From Nordella sp. HKS 07 (lineage in GTDB: Bacteria > Pseudomonadota > Alphaproteobacteria > Rhizobiales > Aestuariivirgaceae), in assembly GCF_011046735.1 (NCBI RefSeq), contig NZ_CP049258.1:6156001-6220000 (forward strand): a stretch of 64,000 nt of DNA, in the 5' to 3' direction. The translations under genes and the position numbers were made by a program. Shown here piece after piece: positions 26,149 to 35,591 of this stretch (the first letter of the stretch is position 1; each line of letters opens with the position of its first letter). The notes under the pieces are model-generated. The model made no database searches and was not told the origin of the DNA. It saw only the letters and a list, made by a program, of their open reading frames with translations.

Positions 26149-26838
26149 TCAGCGCCCTTGCGGCACTTGGCGCTCGATCATGTTGAACAGGCGGGTGATG
26201 ACGAAGGTGAGCAGGATATAGATCACCGCCACCATGATCATCGGCGGAAAGAAGTCCAAGGTGGAGCGGAATATCTGTCCGGCGGCGCCATAGAGCTCGA
26301 TGACGGTCACCAGCGCCGCGATCGGCGTCGCCTTGAGCTGCAGAATGGTCTCGCCGCCCAGAGTCGGCAGGACAATACGGAAGGCGCGCGGGAACCAGAT
26401 CCGTCGCAGCACCGTGAAGGGCGACATGCCGAAGGCGCGCGCCGCCTCCAACTCGCCCTTGGGCACGCTGGCGAAAGCGCCCTTCATGATCGCCCCTTCA
26501 TAGCCGGCGAAGCTCAGCGTGAAGGCCAGCACGGCATAGAAGAACCCTTCCCTCAGGACCGGCCACACGAAGCTTTCGCGGATCCACGGGATCTGCGGAA
26601 AGAGCGATCCCAGTCCGTAATAGAGGATATAAAGCTGGATCAGGAGCGGCGTGCCGCGGATCGTGGTGCAGAAGGCGGAGGCCAGCCAAGCCAGCGGCCG
26701 CGGACCAGTGACCTGCACCAGTCCGATCGGGATGGCGAGAATCATCCCGAAAAAGACCGAAAGAACGAGAAGGACGATGGTGTACCAGAGCCCGGTGAGA
26801 ATAAGCGGCAGAAACTTTATGAGGACGGTGAAATCCAT
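26149..26838 (-). CDS. amino acid ABC transporter permease (HisM/ArtM type)
   Basis: A 229-residue permease with the polar amino acid signature: FCTTIRGTPLLIQLYILYYGLG, then the EAA loop EGAIMKGAFASVPKGELEAARAFGMSP. Five helices are predicted. It starts 9 nt after the previous permease stop. The two permeases, ATPase and binding protein form a complete importer. Confidence 0.93.
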   Translation of the reverse strand: MDFTVLIKFLPLILTGLWYTIVLLVLSVFFGMILAIPIGLVQVTGPRPLAWLASAFCTTIRGTPLLIQLYILYYGLGSLFPQIPWIRESFVWPVLREGFFYAVLAFTLSFAGYEGAIMKGAFASVPKGELEAARAFGMSPFTVLRRIWFPRAFRIVLPTLGGETILQLKATPIAALVTVIELYGAAGQIFRSTLDFFPPMIMVAVIYILLTFVITRLFNMIERQVPQGR

Positions 26839-26847
26839 GCGCCGCCC

Positions 26848-27558
26848 TCACCCTACTTTCGGCTGGCCGCGCCGGACATAGCGGTCCAGCGCACCGAACG
26901 CTCTGAGCGAGACGAGAGAGATCAACAGATAGATGGCCGCCGCGACGGTGTAGAACAGGAAGTACCACTTCGTGCCGCCCGCCGCCTGTTGCGTGATCTT
27001 GGTCAATTCGAGATAACCGACAACGGAAATCAGCGCGGAGTCCTTGGTCGCATTGAGCCACAGATTGGAGAGGCCAGGAATGGCGAAGGGCAGCATGGCG
27101 GGCAAGGTGATGCGCCGGAACAGGAGAAAAGGCGACATGCCATAGGCCTTCGCCGCCTCGATCTGGCCGATGGGAATGGCCTGAATCGCGCCGCGCAGAA
27201 CTTCGGTCGAATAGGCGCCCTGCACGACGCCAAGCACCGCCACCGCAGCCACGAAGCCATTGATCCTGACCGGCCCGTAGCCCATGCCGACCAGCACATT
27301 GTTGATGGCCTGCGTGCCCGTGTAATAGAGGATCACGATCAGCACGAGCTCGGGCACCGAACGCACGATCGTGGTGTAGCCGTCAAGCAACTGCCGGGTC
27401 AGCTTGCCGCCTGTGAGCTTGCCGATCGCGCCGAACAAACCGATCCCGAGGCCGAGCAGGTAGGCGAGCGCGGAAATCTGCAGGGTGCTGATGGCGCCGT
27501 TGAAGAGGTTTCTCCCCCACCCTGGTGGACTCCACGCCAGCAGCTCCAGCCCGCTCAT
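26848..27558 (-). CDS. amino acid ABC transporter permease (HisQ/OccQ type)
   Basis: A 236-residue partner permease: GAISTLQISALAYLLGLGIGL at the N-terminus, TTIVRSVPELVLIVILYYTGTQ, then the EAA loop region GAYSTEVLRGAIQAIPIGQIEAAKAYGMSP. It pairs with the adjacent HisM-type permease as a heterodimeric channel. It is 62 nt downstream of the binding-protein gene. Confidence 0.93.
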   Translation of the reverse strand: MSGLELLAWSPPGWGRNLFNGAISTLQISALAYLLGLGIGLFGAIGKLTGGKLTRQLLDGYTTIVRSVPELVLIVILYYTGTQAINNVLVGMGYGPVRINGFVAAVAVLGVVQGAYSTEVLRGAIQAIPIGQIEAAKAYGMSPFLLFRRITLPAMLPFAIPGLSNLWLNATKDSALISVVGYLELTKITQQAAGGTKWYFLFYTVAAAIYLLISLVSLRAFGALDRYVRRGQPKVG

Positions 27559-27620
27559 CTAGCACCTCGTAATGGAAAGCCTGGCTGCCTCCAGGGGAAT
27601 CTGGAAGCAGCCACAGCCGA

Positions 27621-28409
27621 TCACTGCGGGAGTATCATCTTTCCGACGAGTTCGGGATATTTTTCAGTGATCTTGTTGATCTCACCCGACTTGGCGAGCG
27701 CGTCGATCGCGGTGTCGAGTTTCGCTTTGAGTTCGGTATCTTCCTTGCGGACACCGCCGCCGACACCTTCGCCGAGAATTTCGGGATCCTCCGGCACCGC
27801 ACCCTTCAACTCACAGCAGGCGGCGCCTTGATCGGTCTTGAGATAAGTATCGAGCGCGCTCCCATCCGCCTGCACATAATCGAGGCGGCCGGCGGCGAGA
27901 TCGTTGTTCGCCTCGTCCTGCGTCTGATAGGTCTTGATGGTCGAGTCGGCGCCGAAATACTTCTCGACGTATTTCTGGTGGATGGTCGAAACCTGGACGC
28001 CGATCGTCTTGCCCTTGAGATGCTCCGGCGTAATGTCGGTATCGCCGTTCTTGGCGCCGATAATGACGGTGGGCGTATTGTAATACATCTTGGTGAAGTC
28101 GATCGTCTGCTTGCGTTCGGGGGTGATCGACATCGACGACCAGATCACGTCGATCTGCTTGGCGGTCAGGGCCGGTATGATGCCGTCCCAGGCCACTTCG
28201 ACCAGTTCGCATTTTTCCTTCATCTGGGCGCAGACGGCGTTCATCAGGTCGACTTCCCAGCCGACCCATGTGCCGGAAGCATCCTTGGAGGTGAAGGGCG
28301 GATAAGGTTCGGCGGCTACACCGAACTTCAAATCGGCTTTGGCCTCAGCGGCGAAACCGCATAGCGCGGTGACCGCGACGGCCATCATCAAGCGGCGGGT
28401 GAATGTCAT
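27621..28409 (-). CDS. periplasmic amino acid-binding protein (LAO/octopine-like)
   Basis: The 262-residue family 3 binding protein starts at 28409, after GGGAGAGAAG, with signal peptide MTFTRRLMMAVAVTALCGFAAEA. Mature-domain motifs are typical: KFGVAAEPYPPF, GWEVDLMNAVCAQM, WDGIIPALTAKQIDVIWSSMSITPERK and IDFTKMYY. Two Cys near residues 75-80 may form a disulfide as in LAO proteins. A cationic or polar amino acid is the likely ligand, but the specificity is not certain. A further in-frame upstream start lacks a ribosome binding site. Confidence 0.92.
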   Translation of the reverse strand: MTFTRRLMMAVAVTALCGFAAEAKADLKFGVAAEPYPPFTSKDASGTWVGWEVDLMNAVCAQMKEKCELVEVAWDGIIPALTAKQIDVIWSSMSITPERKQTIDFTKMYYNTPTVIIGAKNGDTDITPEHLKGKTIGVQVSTIHQKYVEKYFGADSTIKTYQTQDEANNDLAAGRLDYVQADGSALDTYLKTDQGAACCELKGAVPEDPEILGEGVGGGVRKEDTELKAKLDTAIDALAKSGEINKITEKYPELVGKMILPQ

Positions 28410-28522
28410 GGTTTCTTCTCTCCCTAGTATTGGATCATTCGATCCGGTTTTTGTGAAAGCCCCGACGCCTCGTATTCGAAGCGCGGTCAACTAAAGCACG
28501 TCGTCCAAACGTTGCAAACGGG

Positions 28523-29302
28523 TTAGTGAATTCCGGAGACGAACTGCCTGCACCTGTCGCTCCTCGGCGACCCGAAGACCTGGGTCGGGGGGCCCTCCTC
28601 CTCGATCAGGCCTTTGTGCAGGTAGATCACATGGCTCGACACATCGCGGGCGAACTTCATTTCATGGGTCACGAGAATCATCGTCCGCCCCTCGAGCGCG
28701 AGATCGCGTATGACCCTGAGCACCTCACCGACAAGTTCAGGGTCCAAGGCCGAGGTCGGCTCGTCGAAAAGCATCACCTTGGGATTCATCGCCAGGGCCC
28801 GCGCAATGGCCGCGCGCTGCTGCTGGCCGCCCGACAGGAAGGCCGGATACTGTGTGCGCTTCTCGTAGAGGCCGACCTTCTGGAGCAGCGCGTCGCCGCG
28901 CTCGATGGCTTCCGCCTTCGGCACCTTGAGCACATGCACCGGTGCCTCGATCACATTCTCCAGCACGTTCAGATGCGGCCAGAGATTGAAGGACTGGAAC
29001 ACCATGCCGAGGCGGGTGCGGATGCGCTCCAGCTGCTTGCGGTCGGTCGGGTGCAGATTGCCGTCATGCCCGGTCTTGAGGCTGATCTCCTCGCCGGTGA
29101 CCTGGATGCGGCCCTGGGTCGGCATTTCGAGGAAATTGATGCAGCGCAGGAACGTGCTCTTGCCCGAGCCGGAGGCGCCGATCATCGACACCACATCGCC
29201 CTCGTGGGCGGTGAGCGACACGCCCTTCAATACTTCAAGATCACCAAAGCTCTTGTGCAATCCCTCAACAACGACCGCCGGCTGTCCGTTAGAACTGCCC
29301 AT
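28523..29302 (-). CDS. amino acid ABC transporter ATP-binding protein (HisP/GlnQ type)
   Basis: A 259-residue ATPase with Walker A GASGSGKST near residue 42, the Q-loop MVFQSFNLWPHLNV, signature LSGGQQQRAAIARAL, Walker B VMLFDEPTSALDPE and the H-loop VTHEM. The start ATG (29302) has AAGGGG 6 nt upstream; a GTG two codons earlier is less likely. It is the first gene of the importer cluster, separated from the binding protein by 113 nt. Confidence 0.95.
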   Translation of the reverse strand: MGSSNGQPAVVVEGLHKSFGDLEVLKGVSLTAHEGDVVSMIGASGSGKSTFLRCINFLEMPTQGRIQVTGEEISLKTGHDGNLHPTDRKQLERIRTRLGMVFQSFNLWPHLNVLENVIEAPVHVLKVPKAEAIERGDALLQKVGLYEKRTQYPAFLSGGQQQRAAIARALAMNPKVMLFDEPTSALDPELVGEVLRVIRDLALEGRTMILVTHEMKFARDVSSHVIYLHKGLIEEEGPPTQVFGSPRSDRCRQFVSGIH

Positions 29303-29373
29303 GCTCACCCCTTAACGTTCCCACGCTTATATTTCTTCTTGGATAAAAGCTTATCATGCAATTAAAATTTTGG

Positions 29374-30711
29374 TCAATCCAACATCACGAGCCGGCGAGC
29401 GGCCGTTCCGTGCTCGGCCTTGAGCCACTCCAGATCGACACCGACCGGCATTCCGGCCGTCACTTTCCATTTTCCGGCGACCATGACCCGGTCCGCCCGA
29501 TGCGCCCCACAGAGAATCAGCGCCGCCAAGGGATCGCCGGCGCCCGAGAAGCGCAATTCATCCAGATCAAAGAGCGCCAGGTCCGCCTGCTTGCCCATTG
29601 AAATCACGCCGATATCGTTGCGTCCGAGGCAGCGGGCCGAACCCGATGTCGCCCAGCGCAAGGCATCGAGATGGGTGACCTTCGTGCCATAGGTCAGACG
29701 GTTGACGAGCAGCGCATGGCGCACGCCCTCCATCAGATTGGAGCTGTCATTGGAGGCCGCGCCGTCGACGCCGAGGCCGACCGCCACGCCGGCCGCCTCG
29801 AGTTCGCAGGTGCGGCAGCGCCCCGATGCGAGCAGCATGTTCGAGGTCGGACAGTGGCATATGCCAACGCCGTGCCGGCCCAGCCGCTCTATATCGCTGT
29901 CGGAGAAGTGAATGCCATGGGCGAGCCAGCTGCGCGCCGTGAGCCAGCCGGTATCCTCGAGGTAGTCGAGCGGCGACATGCCGAACATCTGGCGGCAAAA
30001 GGCATCTTCGTCCCGTGTCTCGGCGAGATGGGTGTGGAGGCGGCAATCATGCGTCTCGGCAAGCCGGGCCGTCGCGCGCATCAGCTCCCTGGTAACGCTG
30101 AAGGGCGAACATGGCGCCAGCGCGATCTGAACCATGGCGCCCTCGCCGCGCTCGTGATGGCGCGCGATGGCGCGCTCGCAATCGGCCAGGATGGCATCTT
30201 CATCCTGCACAACCGAATCGGGCGGCAGACCGCCATCCTTGACCGATAGGTTCATCGAGCCGCGCGTGACCGTCATCCTGAGGCCCGTGCGGCGCGCTTC
30301 CGCGACCTGGATATCAACGGCGTCATCGAGACCATCGGGAAACAGGTAATGATGGTAAGATGTCGTGGTGACGCCGGACATAAGGAGCTCGGTCAAGGCG
30401 AGCCTCGTGGCGACCGCGAGGTCTTCCGGCCGGAGTCTCGCCCAGACCGGGTAGAATGTTTTGAGCCAGGCGAACAACTCCTTGTTGATCGCATCAGGAT
30501 GTGCGCGCGTCAGGGTCTGGTAGAAATGATGATGCGTGTTGACGAGGCCCGGCAACATTACATGCCGTCCCGCCTCGAATATCTCGTCGATCACCGTGGC
30601 GGGCTCTGCCCCCTTCGCCACCAGCTCGACGATGCGCGCCCCTTCGACAACGACGCCGCGTTCAGCATTTTCCGCCAGAATGGCCAGCGGATCCTTAAGC
30701 CACAGTGCCAT
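29374..30711 (-). CDS. 8-oxoguanine deaminase (amidohydrolase superfamily)
   Basis: A 445-residue subtype III amidohydrolase: metal motif GLVNTHHHFYQTLTRA near residue 55, HTHLAETRDE near 236 (metal and catalytic His/Glu), HGIHFSD for the third metal-binding region, HCPTSNM, and LGVDGAASNDSSN with the metal Asp. The HHHFYQTLTR and GAASNDSSNLM patterns are those of the 8-oxoguanine/isoguanine deaminase group. It would convert oxidized guanine to urate. It lies divergently between a polyamine-type importer and an amino acid importer. Confidence 0.85.
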   Translation of the reverse strand: MALWLKDPLAILAENAERGVVVEGARIVELVAKGAEPATVIDEIFEAGRHVMLPGLVNTHHHFYQTLTRAHPDAINKELFAWLKTFYPVWARLRPEDLAVATRLALTELLMSGVTTTSYHHYLFPDGLDDAVDIQVAEARRTGLRMTVTRGSMNLSVKDGGLPPDSVVQDEDAILADCERAIARHHERGEGAMVQIALAPCSPFSVTRELMRATARLAETHDCRLHTHLAETRDEDAFCRQMFGMSPLDYLEDTGWLTARSWLAHGIHFSDSDIERLGRHGVGICHCPTSNMLLASGRCRTCELEAAGVAVGLGVDGAASNDSSNLMEGVRHALLVNRLTYGTKVTHLDALRWATSGSARCLGRNDIGVISMGKQADLALFDLDELRFSGAGDPLAALILCGAHRADRVMVAGKWKVTAGMPVGVDLEWLKAEHGTAARRLVMLD

Positions 30712-30891
30712 TGCTCATCCTTAACAAAGGTTTAAGACCCACTTCCCTTCATTTGGCAGACAAGCTAACGTTGCAGCAACTAGAACTCAGTACGCGGCGA
30801 ATTCGGCGGCGCGCTGAGAAGCGCGCGGCACATCGAAGAGAGCCATCCGGTGCGCGTTACAATCATACTGGCTCGCAGGAGGAAGGAAATC

Positions 30892-32052
30892 ATGAATTCC
30901 GTGAAGCGTACTTTCGTTTCCCTGATAGCGATTGCCGCACTCTCCGGCCTGGCTGCCGCGGCCGAGATGAAGAAGGAAATCGGCCCCGGCGAGGGCCAGC
31001 TCAACATCGTCGCCTGGCCAGGCTACATCGAACGCGGCGAGTCCGACAAGAATTACGACTGGGTCACAGAGTTCGAGAAGAAGACCGGCTGCAAAGTCAA
31101 TGTGAAGACGGCCGGCACGTCGGATGAAATGGTCGCCCTGATGAACGAAGGCGGCTTCGATCTCGTTACCGCCTCGGGTGACGCTTCGCTGCGCCTCATC
31201 TCGGGCAAGCGCGTGCAGCCGATCAACACCGATCTGATTCCGTCCTGGAAGACGGTCGACGAGCGACTGCAGAACGCGCCGTGGTTTACCGTCGAAGGCG
31301 TCCACTACGGCGTTCCCTATCAATGGGGACCGAATGTCCTCGCCTACAATACCACCGTATTCAAGGAACCGCCGAAAAGCTGGAGCGTCGTCTTCGAGGA
31401 ACAGAATCTTCCCGACGGCCAGTCCAACAAGGGCCGCGTCCAGGCCTTCGACGGACCGATCTATATCGCCGATGCCGCGCTCTATCTGATGAAGCACAAG
31501 CCCGAGCTCGGCATCAAGGACCCCTATGAGCTCAACGAGGATCAGTACAAGGCCGCGCTCGAACTGCTGCGCGCCCAGCGCAAGCTGGTGGGCCGCTACT
31601 GGCATGACGCCTTCATCCAGGTCGACGATTTCAAGAATGAAGGTGTCGCCGCATCTTCCTCCTGGCCATTCCAGGTGAACATGCTCATCGCCGACAAGCA
31701 GCCGATCGCCTCGACCTTCCCAGAGGAAGGCGCCACCGGATGGGCCGATACGACGATGATGCACTCGGAAGCCTCCAATCCGAACTGCGCCTATATGTGG
31801 CTCGAACATTCGCTGAGCCCGAAGCTGCAGGGCGATCTCGCCGCCTGGTTCGGCTCCGTGCCGGCCGTCCCCGCAGCCTGCACGGGCAATGCGCTCCTGA
31901 CCGATGCCGGCTGCGAGACCAACGGTTTCGGCAATTTCGACAAGATCCACTTCTGGCGTACGCCGGTCGCCAAATGCGCGAGCCAGAGCGCCGGCTGTGT
32001 GCCCTATTATCGCTGGGTCTCCGACTATATCGCCGTGCTCGGCGGCCGCTGA
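30892..32052 (+). CDS. periplasmic binding protein of a polyamine-type ABC transporter (PotD-like)
   Basis: The start at 30892 has a strong AGGAGGAAGG site. The 386-residue protein has a signal peptide (LIAIAALSGLAAAA) and the SBP_bac_8 fold: NIVAWPGYIERGESDK, FEKKTGCKVNVKTAGTSDEMVALM, FDLVTASGDASLRLI, and YGVPYQWGPNVLAYN. Unusually for this group, the C-terminal lobe has several Cys (for example AACTGNALLTDAGCETNG and KCASQSAGC), suggesting periplasmic disulfides. It is first in a four-gene importer operon. The ligand is uncertain: polyamine, or another small cation. Confidence 0.9.
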   Translation: MNSVKRTFVSLIAIAALSGLAAAAEMKKEIGPGEGQLNIVAWPGYIERGESDKNYDWVTEFEKKTGCKVNVKTAGTSDEMVALMNEGGFDLVTASGDASLRLISGKRVQPINTDLIPSWKTVDERLQNAPWFTVEGVHYGVPYQWGPNVLAYNTTVFKEPPKSWSVVFEEQNLPDGQSNKGRVQAFDGPIYIADAALYLMKHKPELGIKDPYELNEDQYKAALELLRAQRKLVGRYWHDAFIQVDDFKNEGVAASSSWPFQVNMLIADKQPIASTFPEEGATGWADTTMMHSEASNPNCAYMWLEHSLSPKLQGDLAAWFGSVPAVPAACTGNALLTDAGCETNGFGNFDKIHFWRTPVAKCASQSAGCVPYYRWVSDYIAVLGGR

Positions 32053-32062
32053 ACGACAGAAG

Positions 32063-32081
32063 CTCCCGCCGGCGGCGGGAG
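32063..32081 (+). promoter_or_regulatory. intercistronic hairpin overlapping the ATPase ribosome binding site
   Basis: A perfect 8-bp stem CTCCCGCC/GGCGGGAG with a GGC loop lies between the binding-protein stop (32052) and the ATPase start (32090). The 3' arm contains GGGAG, the best Shine-Dalgarno for the ATPase gene, 8 nt before its ATG. The hairpin could stabilise the upstream binding-protein message and damp translation of the ATPase, giving the usual excess of binding protein. Confidence 0.6.
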
Positions 32082-32089
32082 TCCTCCTT

Positions 32090-33103
32090 ATGACAACGGC
32101 AGTTTCCTTCCAGAATGTCTCGCGCCATTTCGGTCCCGTGCGCGCGGTTGACGACGTTGTGCTCGACATCGCGCCGGGCGAGTTCTTCGCCATGCTGGGC
32201 CCGTCCGGTTCGGGCAAGACCACTTGCCTGCGCCTCATCGCCGGCTTCGAGCAGCCGACCAGCGGCCATATCGAGATTTTCGGCGAGACCGCCGAAGGCC
32301 TGCCGCCCTACCGGCGCAACGTGAACACCGTCTTCCAGGACTATGCGCTCTTCCCGCATATGACCGTCCTCGGCAATGTCGCCTATGGACTGATGGTCAA
32401 GGGCGTGGCTCGCCAAGACTGCGTAACGAAGGCGCTGAAGGCCCTCGACCTCGTCGAGCTCAAGGGTTTCGAGAAGCGCCGGCCCTCGCAGCTGTCGGGC
32501 GGCCAGCGCCAGCGTGTGGCGCTCGCCCGCGCCCTCGTGAACGAACCGAAAGTGCTGCTTCTCGACGAACCGCTGGGCGCCCTCGATCTCAAATTGCGCG
32601 AGCAGATGCAGGTCGAGCTCAAGACCCTGCAGCGCAATCTCGGCATCACTTTCGTTTTCGTCACCCATGATCAAGGTGAGGCTCTGTCGATGGCTGACCG
32701 GGTCGCCATCTTCAACCAGGGCAAGATCGTCCAGGTCGGCGCGCCGCATGACATCTATGAGCGCCCGCGCACCCGTTTCGTCGCCGACTTCGTCGGTTCC
32801 TCGAATGTGCTGCCGCCCGATTTCTCGCAAAGAACGGGCGGCCCCGGCAAATGGGTGAGCCTCAGACCCGAGAAGATCGTTCTCTCCGCCGGCACCGGCA
32901 GAACGAACGCCGCACCCCATGCGGTCGAGGCCAAGGTCACCTCGGTCCATTATCAAGGCGCGGTGACGCGGGTGAATACCGATGCCGCCGGCCAGTCGAT
33001 CGCGGTCTCCGCACCCTCCTCGTTCGGCGCGCTCAATGTCGGCGACACGGTGACCTTGCAGTGGCCGGCGAGCGCCTTCCATGCCATGGAGGACGAGGCG
33101 TGA
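32090..33103 (+). CDS. polyamine-type ABC transporter ATP-binding protein (PotA-like)
   Basis: A 337-residue ATPase: Walker A GPSGSGKTT near residue 39, Q-loop VFQDYALFPHMTV, signature LSGGQRQRVALARAL, Walker B LLLDEPLGALD, H-loop VTHDQGEAL, and a C-terminal TOBE domain from about residue 265 (WVSLRPEKI; VHYQGAVTRV). The ATG at 32090 was preferred over upstream frame extensions because it follows the ribosome binding site in the hairpin and matches the family N-terminus. Its stop overlaps the GTG start of the next gene. Confidence 0.94.
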   Translation: MTTAVSFQNVSRHFGPVRAVDDVVLDIAPGEFFAMLGPSGSGKTTCLRLIAGFEQPTSGHIEIFGETAEGLPPYRRNVNTVFQDYALFPHMTVLGNVAYGLMVKGVARQDCVTKALKALDLVELKGFEKRRPSQLSGGQRQRVALARALVNEPKVLLLDEPLGALDLKLREQMQVELKTLQRNLGITFVFVTHDQGEALSMADRVAIFNQGKIVQVGAPHDIYERPRTRFVADFVGSSNVLPPDFSQRTGGPGKWVSLRPEKIVLSAGTGRTNAAPHAVEAKVTSVHYQGAVTRVNTDAAGQSIAVSAPSSFGALNVGDTVTLQWPASAFHAMEDEA

Positions 33104-34050
33104 CCGACGTCGTCGCCGGCACCGTCCATGACCGGCGCGGCGGTGTCCTGCGGCGGATATCCGACACGCTGTTCCGGCATCCGCATCTTCTGCTGGCGCT
33201 GTTGCTCGCGCCGCCGCTTCTGTGGCTCGGCATCGTCTATCTGGGCTCGCTGCTGGCGCTCCTGGTCCAGAGCTTCTTCTCGATCGACGAATTCTCCGGC
33301 ATGGTGAAGCGCGAGTTCACGCTGTCCACCTATGCCGAGCTTTTCAATCTCGCCAATATCGACGTCATCCTGAGAAGCCTCCTCATGGCGGTCGCGGTTA
33401 CGCTGGCGGCCGCCCTTATCGCCTTCCCGATTGCCTATTACGCGGCACGCTATGCGCGCGGACGCTGGAAGGCGCTCTTCTATCTGGCGGTGATGCTGCC
33501 GCTGTGGTCAAGCTACCTGGTGCGCGTCTATGCCTGGAAACTCATCCTCGCCAAGGAAGGCATCATCACCTGGCTCGCGGGCAAGCTCTATCTGACCTGG
33601 CTCCTGGACGCTATCCTGGCCATCCCAGTCATCGGCGGCCCCTCGCTCAGCATCAGCTATATCGGCACCTTCCTCGTATTTCTCTATGTGTGGCTGCCTT
33701 ACATGATCCTCCCGACGCAGGCGGCGCTCGAACGCGTGCCGGCCAATCTTCTCGAGGCATCGGCCGATCTCGGCGCCATGCCGCGCCAGACCTTCTGGAC
33801 GGTGATCTTTCCCTTGGCGCTGCCGGGTCTCATCGCCGGATCGATCTTCACCTTCTCGCTCACCTTGGGCGATTACATCATCCCGCAGATCGTCGGCACG
33901 TCGAGCTACTTCCTGGGCCAGGTCGTCTATACGCTGCAGGGCACCGCCGGCAACATCCCGCTCGCCGCCGCCTTCACCGTGGTGCCGATCGTGATCATGG
34001 GCATCTATCTGACCATCGCCAAGCGCATGGGGGCCTTCGATGCGCTCTGA
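33100..34050 (+). CDS. ABC transporter permease, PotB-like
   Basis: A 316-residue permease starting at GTG (33100), which overlaps the ATPase stop (GTGA). About six helices are seen; PotB features are [24 protein letters not shown], the [18 protein letters not shown] segment, and the EAA loop [29 protein letters not shown]. Coupled translation with its neighbours is indicated by overlaps at both ends. Confidence 0.92.
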   Translation: MTDVVAGTVHDRRGGVLRRISDTLFRHPHLLLALLLAPPLLWLGIVYLGSLLALLVQSFFSIDEFSGMVKREFTLSTYAELFNLANIDVILRSLLMAVAVTLAAALIAFPIAYYAARYARGRWKALFYLAVMLPLWSSYLVRVYAWKLILAKEGIITWLAGKLYLTWLLDAILAIPVIGGPSLSISYIGTFLVFLYVWLPYMILPTQAALERVPANLLEASADLGAMPRQTFWTVIFPLALPGLIAGSIFTFSLTLGDYIIPQIVGTSSYFLGQVVYTLQGTAGNIPLAAAFTVVPIVIMGIYLTIAKRMGAFDAL

Positions 34051-34855
34051 TCACGGTCAGCCGGCGCCCCGTGCATTGAGCCTCGCAGCAATCGCCGGGC
34101 TCCTGTTCCTGCATGTGCCGCTCTTGCTGATCTTCCTCTATGCCTTCACCACCGAGGAGAAGAGCTATCAATTTCCGCCGCCGGGACTGACCCTCAAATG
34201 GTTCGGCGCCGTGTGGGAGCGCCAGGACATCTGGAACGCGCTGTGGCTATCCGTGAAGGTCGCGACGATCGCCACGGCCATCGCCTTGGTGCTCGGCACC
34301 TGCGCCGCGGCGGCGGTCGCGCGCGCCCGCTTCTTTGGTCGCGATTACATCTCGCTCCTGTTCATCCTCCCGATAGCGCTCCCCGGCATCATCACCGGCA
34401 TCTCGCTGCGCTCGGCCTTCAACATCATGAATTTCGACTTCTCCTTCTGGACGATCGTGCTTGGCCATGCCACTTTCTGCATCGTCGTCGTCTACAACAA
34501 TGCGCTGGCCCGCTTCCGGCGAACATCAGGAAGCCTCATCGAAGCCTCGATGGATCTCGGCGCTGACGGCTTCCAGACTTTCCGCTATGTGGTGCTGCCC
34601 AACATCCGCTCAGCCTTGCTCGCGGGCGGCATGCTGGCCTTTGCGCTCTCATTCGACGAGGTGATCGTGACGACCTTTACCGCCGGCCAGCAGGCGACCT
34701 TGCCGATCTGGATGCTGACCGAGCTCATCCGGCCGCGCCAGCGCCCGGTGACCAATGTGGTCGCCATTTTCGTGATAGCGGTGACTTTCCTGCCGATTCT
34801 TTTTGCCTATTACCTGACACGCGACGGCGACCATGTCGCGGGAAGCGGTAAATAG
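34040..34855 (+). CDS. ABC transporter permease, PotC-like
   Basis: The 271-residue second permease overlaps the PotB-like gene by 11 nt. It has [16 protein letters not shown] near the N-terminus, [18 protein letters not shown], and the EAA loop [32 protein letters not shown]. It completes the SBP-ATPase-permease-permease importer. Confidence 0.92.
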   Translation: MRSDHGQPAPRALSLAAIAGLLFLHVPLLLIFLYAFTTEEKSYQFPPPGLTLKWFGAVWERQDIWNALWLSVKVATIATAIALVLGTCAAAAVARARFFGRDYISLLFILPIALPGIITGISLRSAFNIMNFDFSFWTIVLGHATFCIVVVYNNALARFRRTSGSLIEASMDLGADGFQTFRYVVLPNIRSALLAGGMLAFALSFDEVIVTTFTAGQQATLPIWMLTELIRPRQRPVTNVVAIFVIAVTFLPILFAYYLTRDGDHVAGSGK

Positions 34856-34861
34856 CCGACG

Positions 34862-35056
34862 ATGCTGATCAGGTTGACGATTCTCGCCATCGCCATCGTG
34901 CTGTTGTCGCTGCTATTCGGGCTCAATCGCCGCCTCAAAGCGGCGCCGCCCTGGCTGCGCATCCTGCATATGGCCGTCTTCTATGGTGCTCTTGCCTATA
35001 TGGCGATCTTCGCGGCGATCTTCCTCGCCCTGCGTCTCTTCGGCTACCAGCTGTGA
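34862..35056 (+). CDS. small two-helix membrane protein (64 residues)
   Basis: It starts 6 nt after the PotC-like stop and ends just before the convergent coxG-like gene. The peptide has two hydrophobic helices (residues 4-20 and about 36-60) separated by a basic loop (NRRLKAAPPWLR), so positive charges flank the membrane. No family is recognised. The operon position suggests an accessory role for the importer, but this is inference. Confidence 0.65.
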   Translation: MLIRLTILAIAIVLLSLLFGLNRRLKAAPPWLRILHMAVFYGALAYMAIFAAIFLALRLFGYQL

Positions 35057-35059
35057 GAC

Positions 35060-35554
35060 TCAGCGCTTGGATTTCTTTGCTTTCTTGGCGCCTTTCTTGG
35101 GCGCCTCCTCTTCCGTGACGCCGCCGACGATCTTGGCGAATTTGTCGAAGAACTGGGTCGCCAGCGACCGCGCGGTGGAATCGATGAGGCGCGAGCCCAG
35201 CATGGCGAGCTTGCCGCCCACTTGCGCATCGACGTCATAGGAGAGCTTCGTGCCGCCGTCGACCTCTTCGAGGCGCACATCCGCCCCGCCATTGGCGAGG
35301 CCGGCAATGCCCTTGCCCTCGCCCGAAATCCGGTAGCTCGCGGGCGGGTTGAGATCCGTCAGATTGACATTTCCGGTGAAGGCGGCCTTGACCGGTCCGA
35401 CCTTCACCGTCACCTTCGCCTCGAGTTCGGTGTCCGAATGTTTGGTGATCGCCTCACAACCCGGGATCGACTGCTTCAGGATTTCCGGGTCGTTCAGCGC
35501 CTTCCAGACCGTCTCTCGCGATGCCGGAATGATCTCTTCGCCACTCATTTTCAT
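35060..35554 (-). CDS. CoxG-like SRPBCC family protein
   Basis: The 164-residue product matches CO dehydrogenase subunit G (CoxG) proteins: the N-terminal MKMSGEEIIPASRETVWKALNDPEILKQSIPGCE, KVTVKVGPVKAAFTGNV, and DVRLEEVDGGTKLSYDVDAQVGGKLAMLGSRLI. It ends in a Lys-rich tail after a short acidic stretch. GGAGG is 11 nt upstream of the chosen ATG. CoxG proteins bind hydrophobic ligands such as quinones and can recruit dehydrogenases to the membrane. No coxMSL genes are present here, so this one serves another partner or a remote locus. Confidence 0.88.
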   Translation of the reverse strand: MKMSGEEIIPASRETVWKALNDPEILKQSIPGCEAITKHSDTELEAKVTVKVGPVKAAFTGNVNLTDLNPPASYRISGEGKGIAGLANGGADVRLEEVDGGTKLSYDVDAQVGGKLAMLGSRLIDSTARSLATQFFDKFAKIVGGVTEEEAPKKGAKKAKKSKR

Positions 35555-35591
35555 CGGACGCTGCCTCCTCGGGGTGACCTGATGAGGAAAT

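Noticed and set aside
26158-27831. 557-codon plus-strand frame opposite the two amino acid permeases
   Set aside because: Composition (Arg/Glu/Gln/Asp/His-rich) is typical of an antisense shadow of membrane-protein genes.
30787-33082. Long minus-strand frames opposite the polyamine-type binding-protein and ATPase genes
   Set aside because: The plus strand encodes well-conserved ABC proteins with ribosome binding sites; the antisense frames have no conserved motif.
35060-35554. CO dehydrogenase operon suggested by the coxG-like gene
   Set aside because: No coxM, coxS or coxL is present; the neighbours are an ABC operon and tgt-queA, so no CO oxidation cluster can be claimed.
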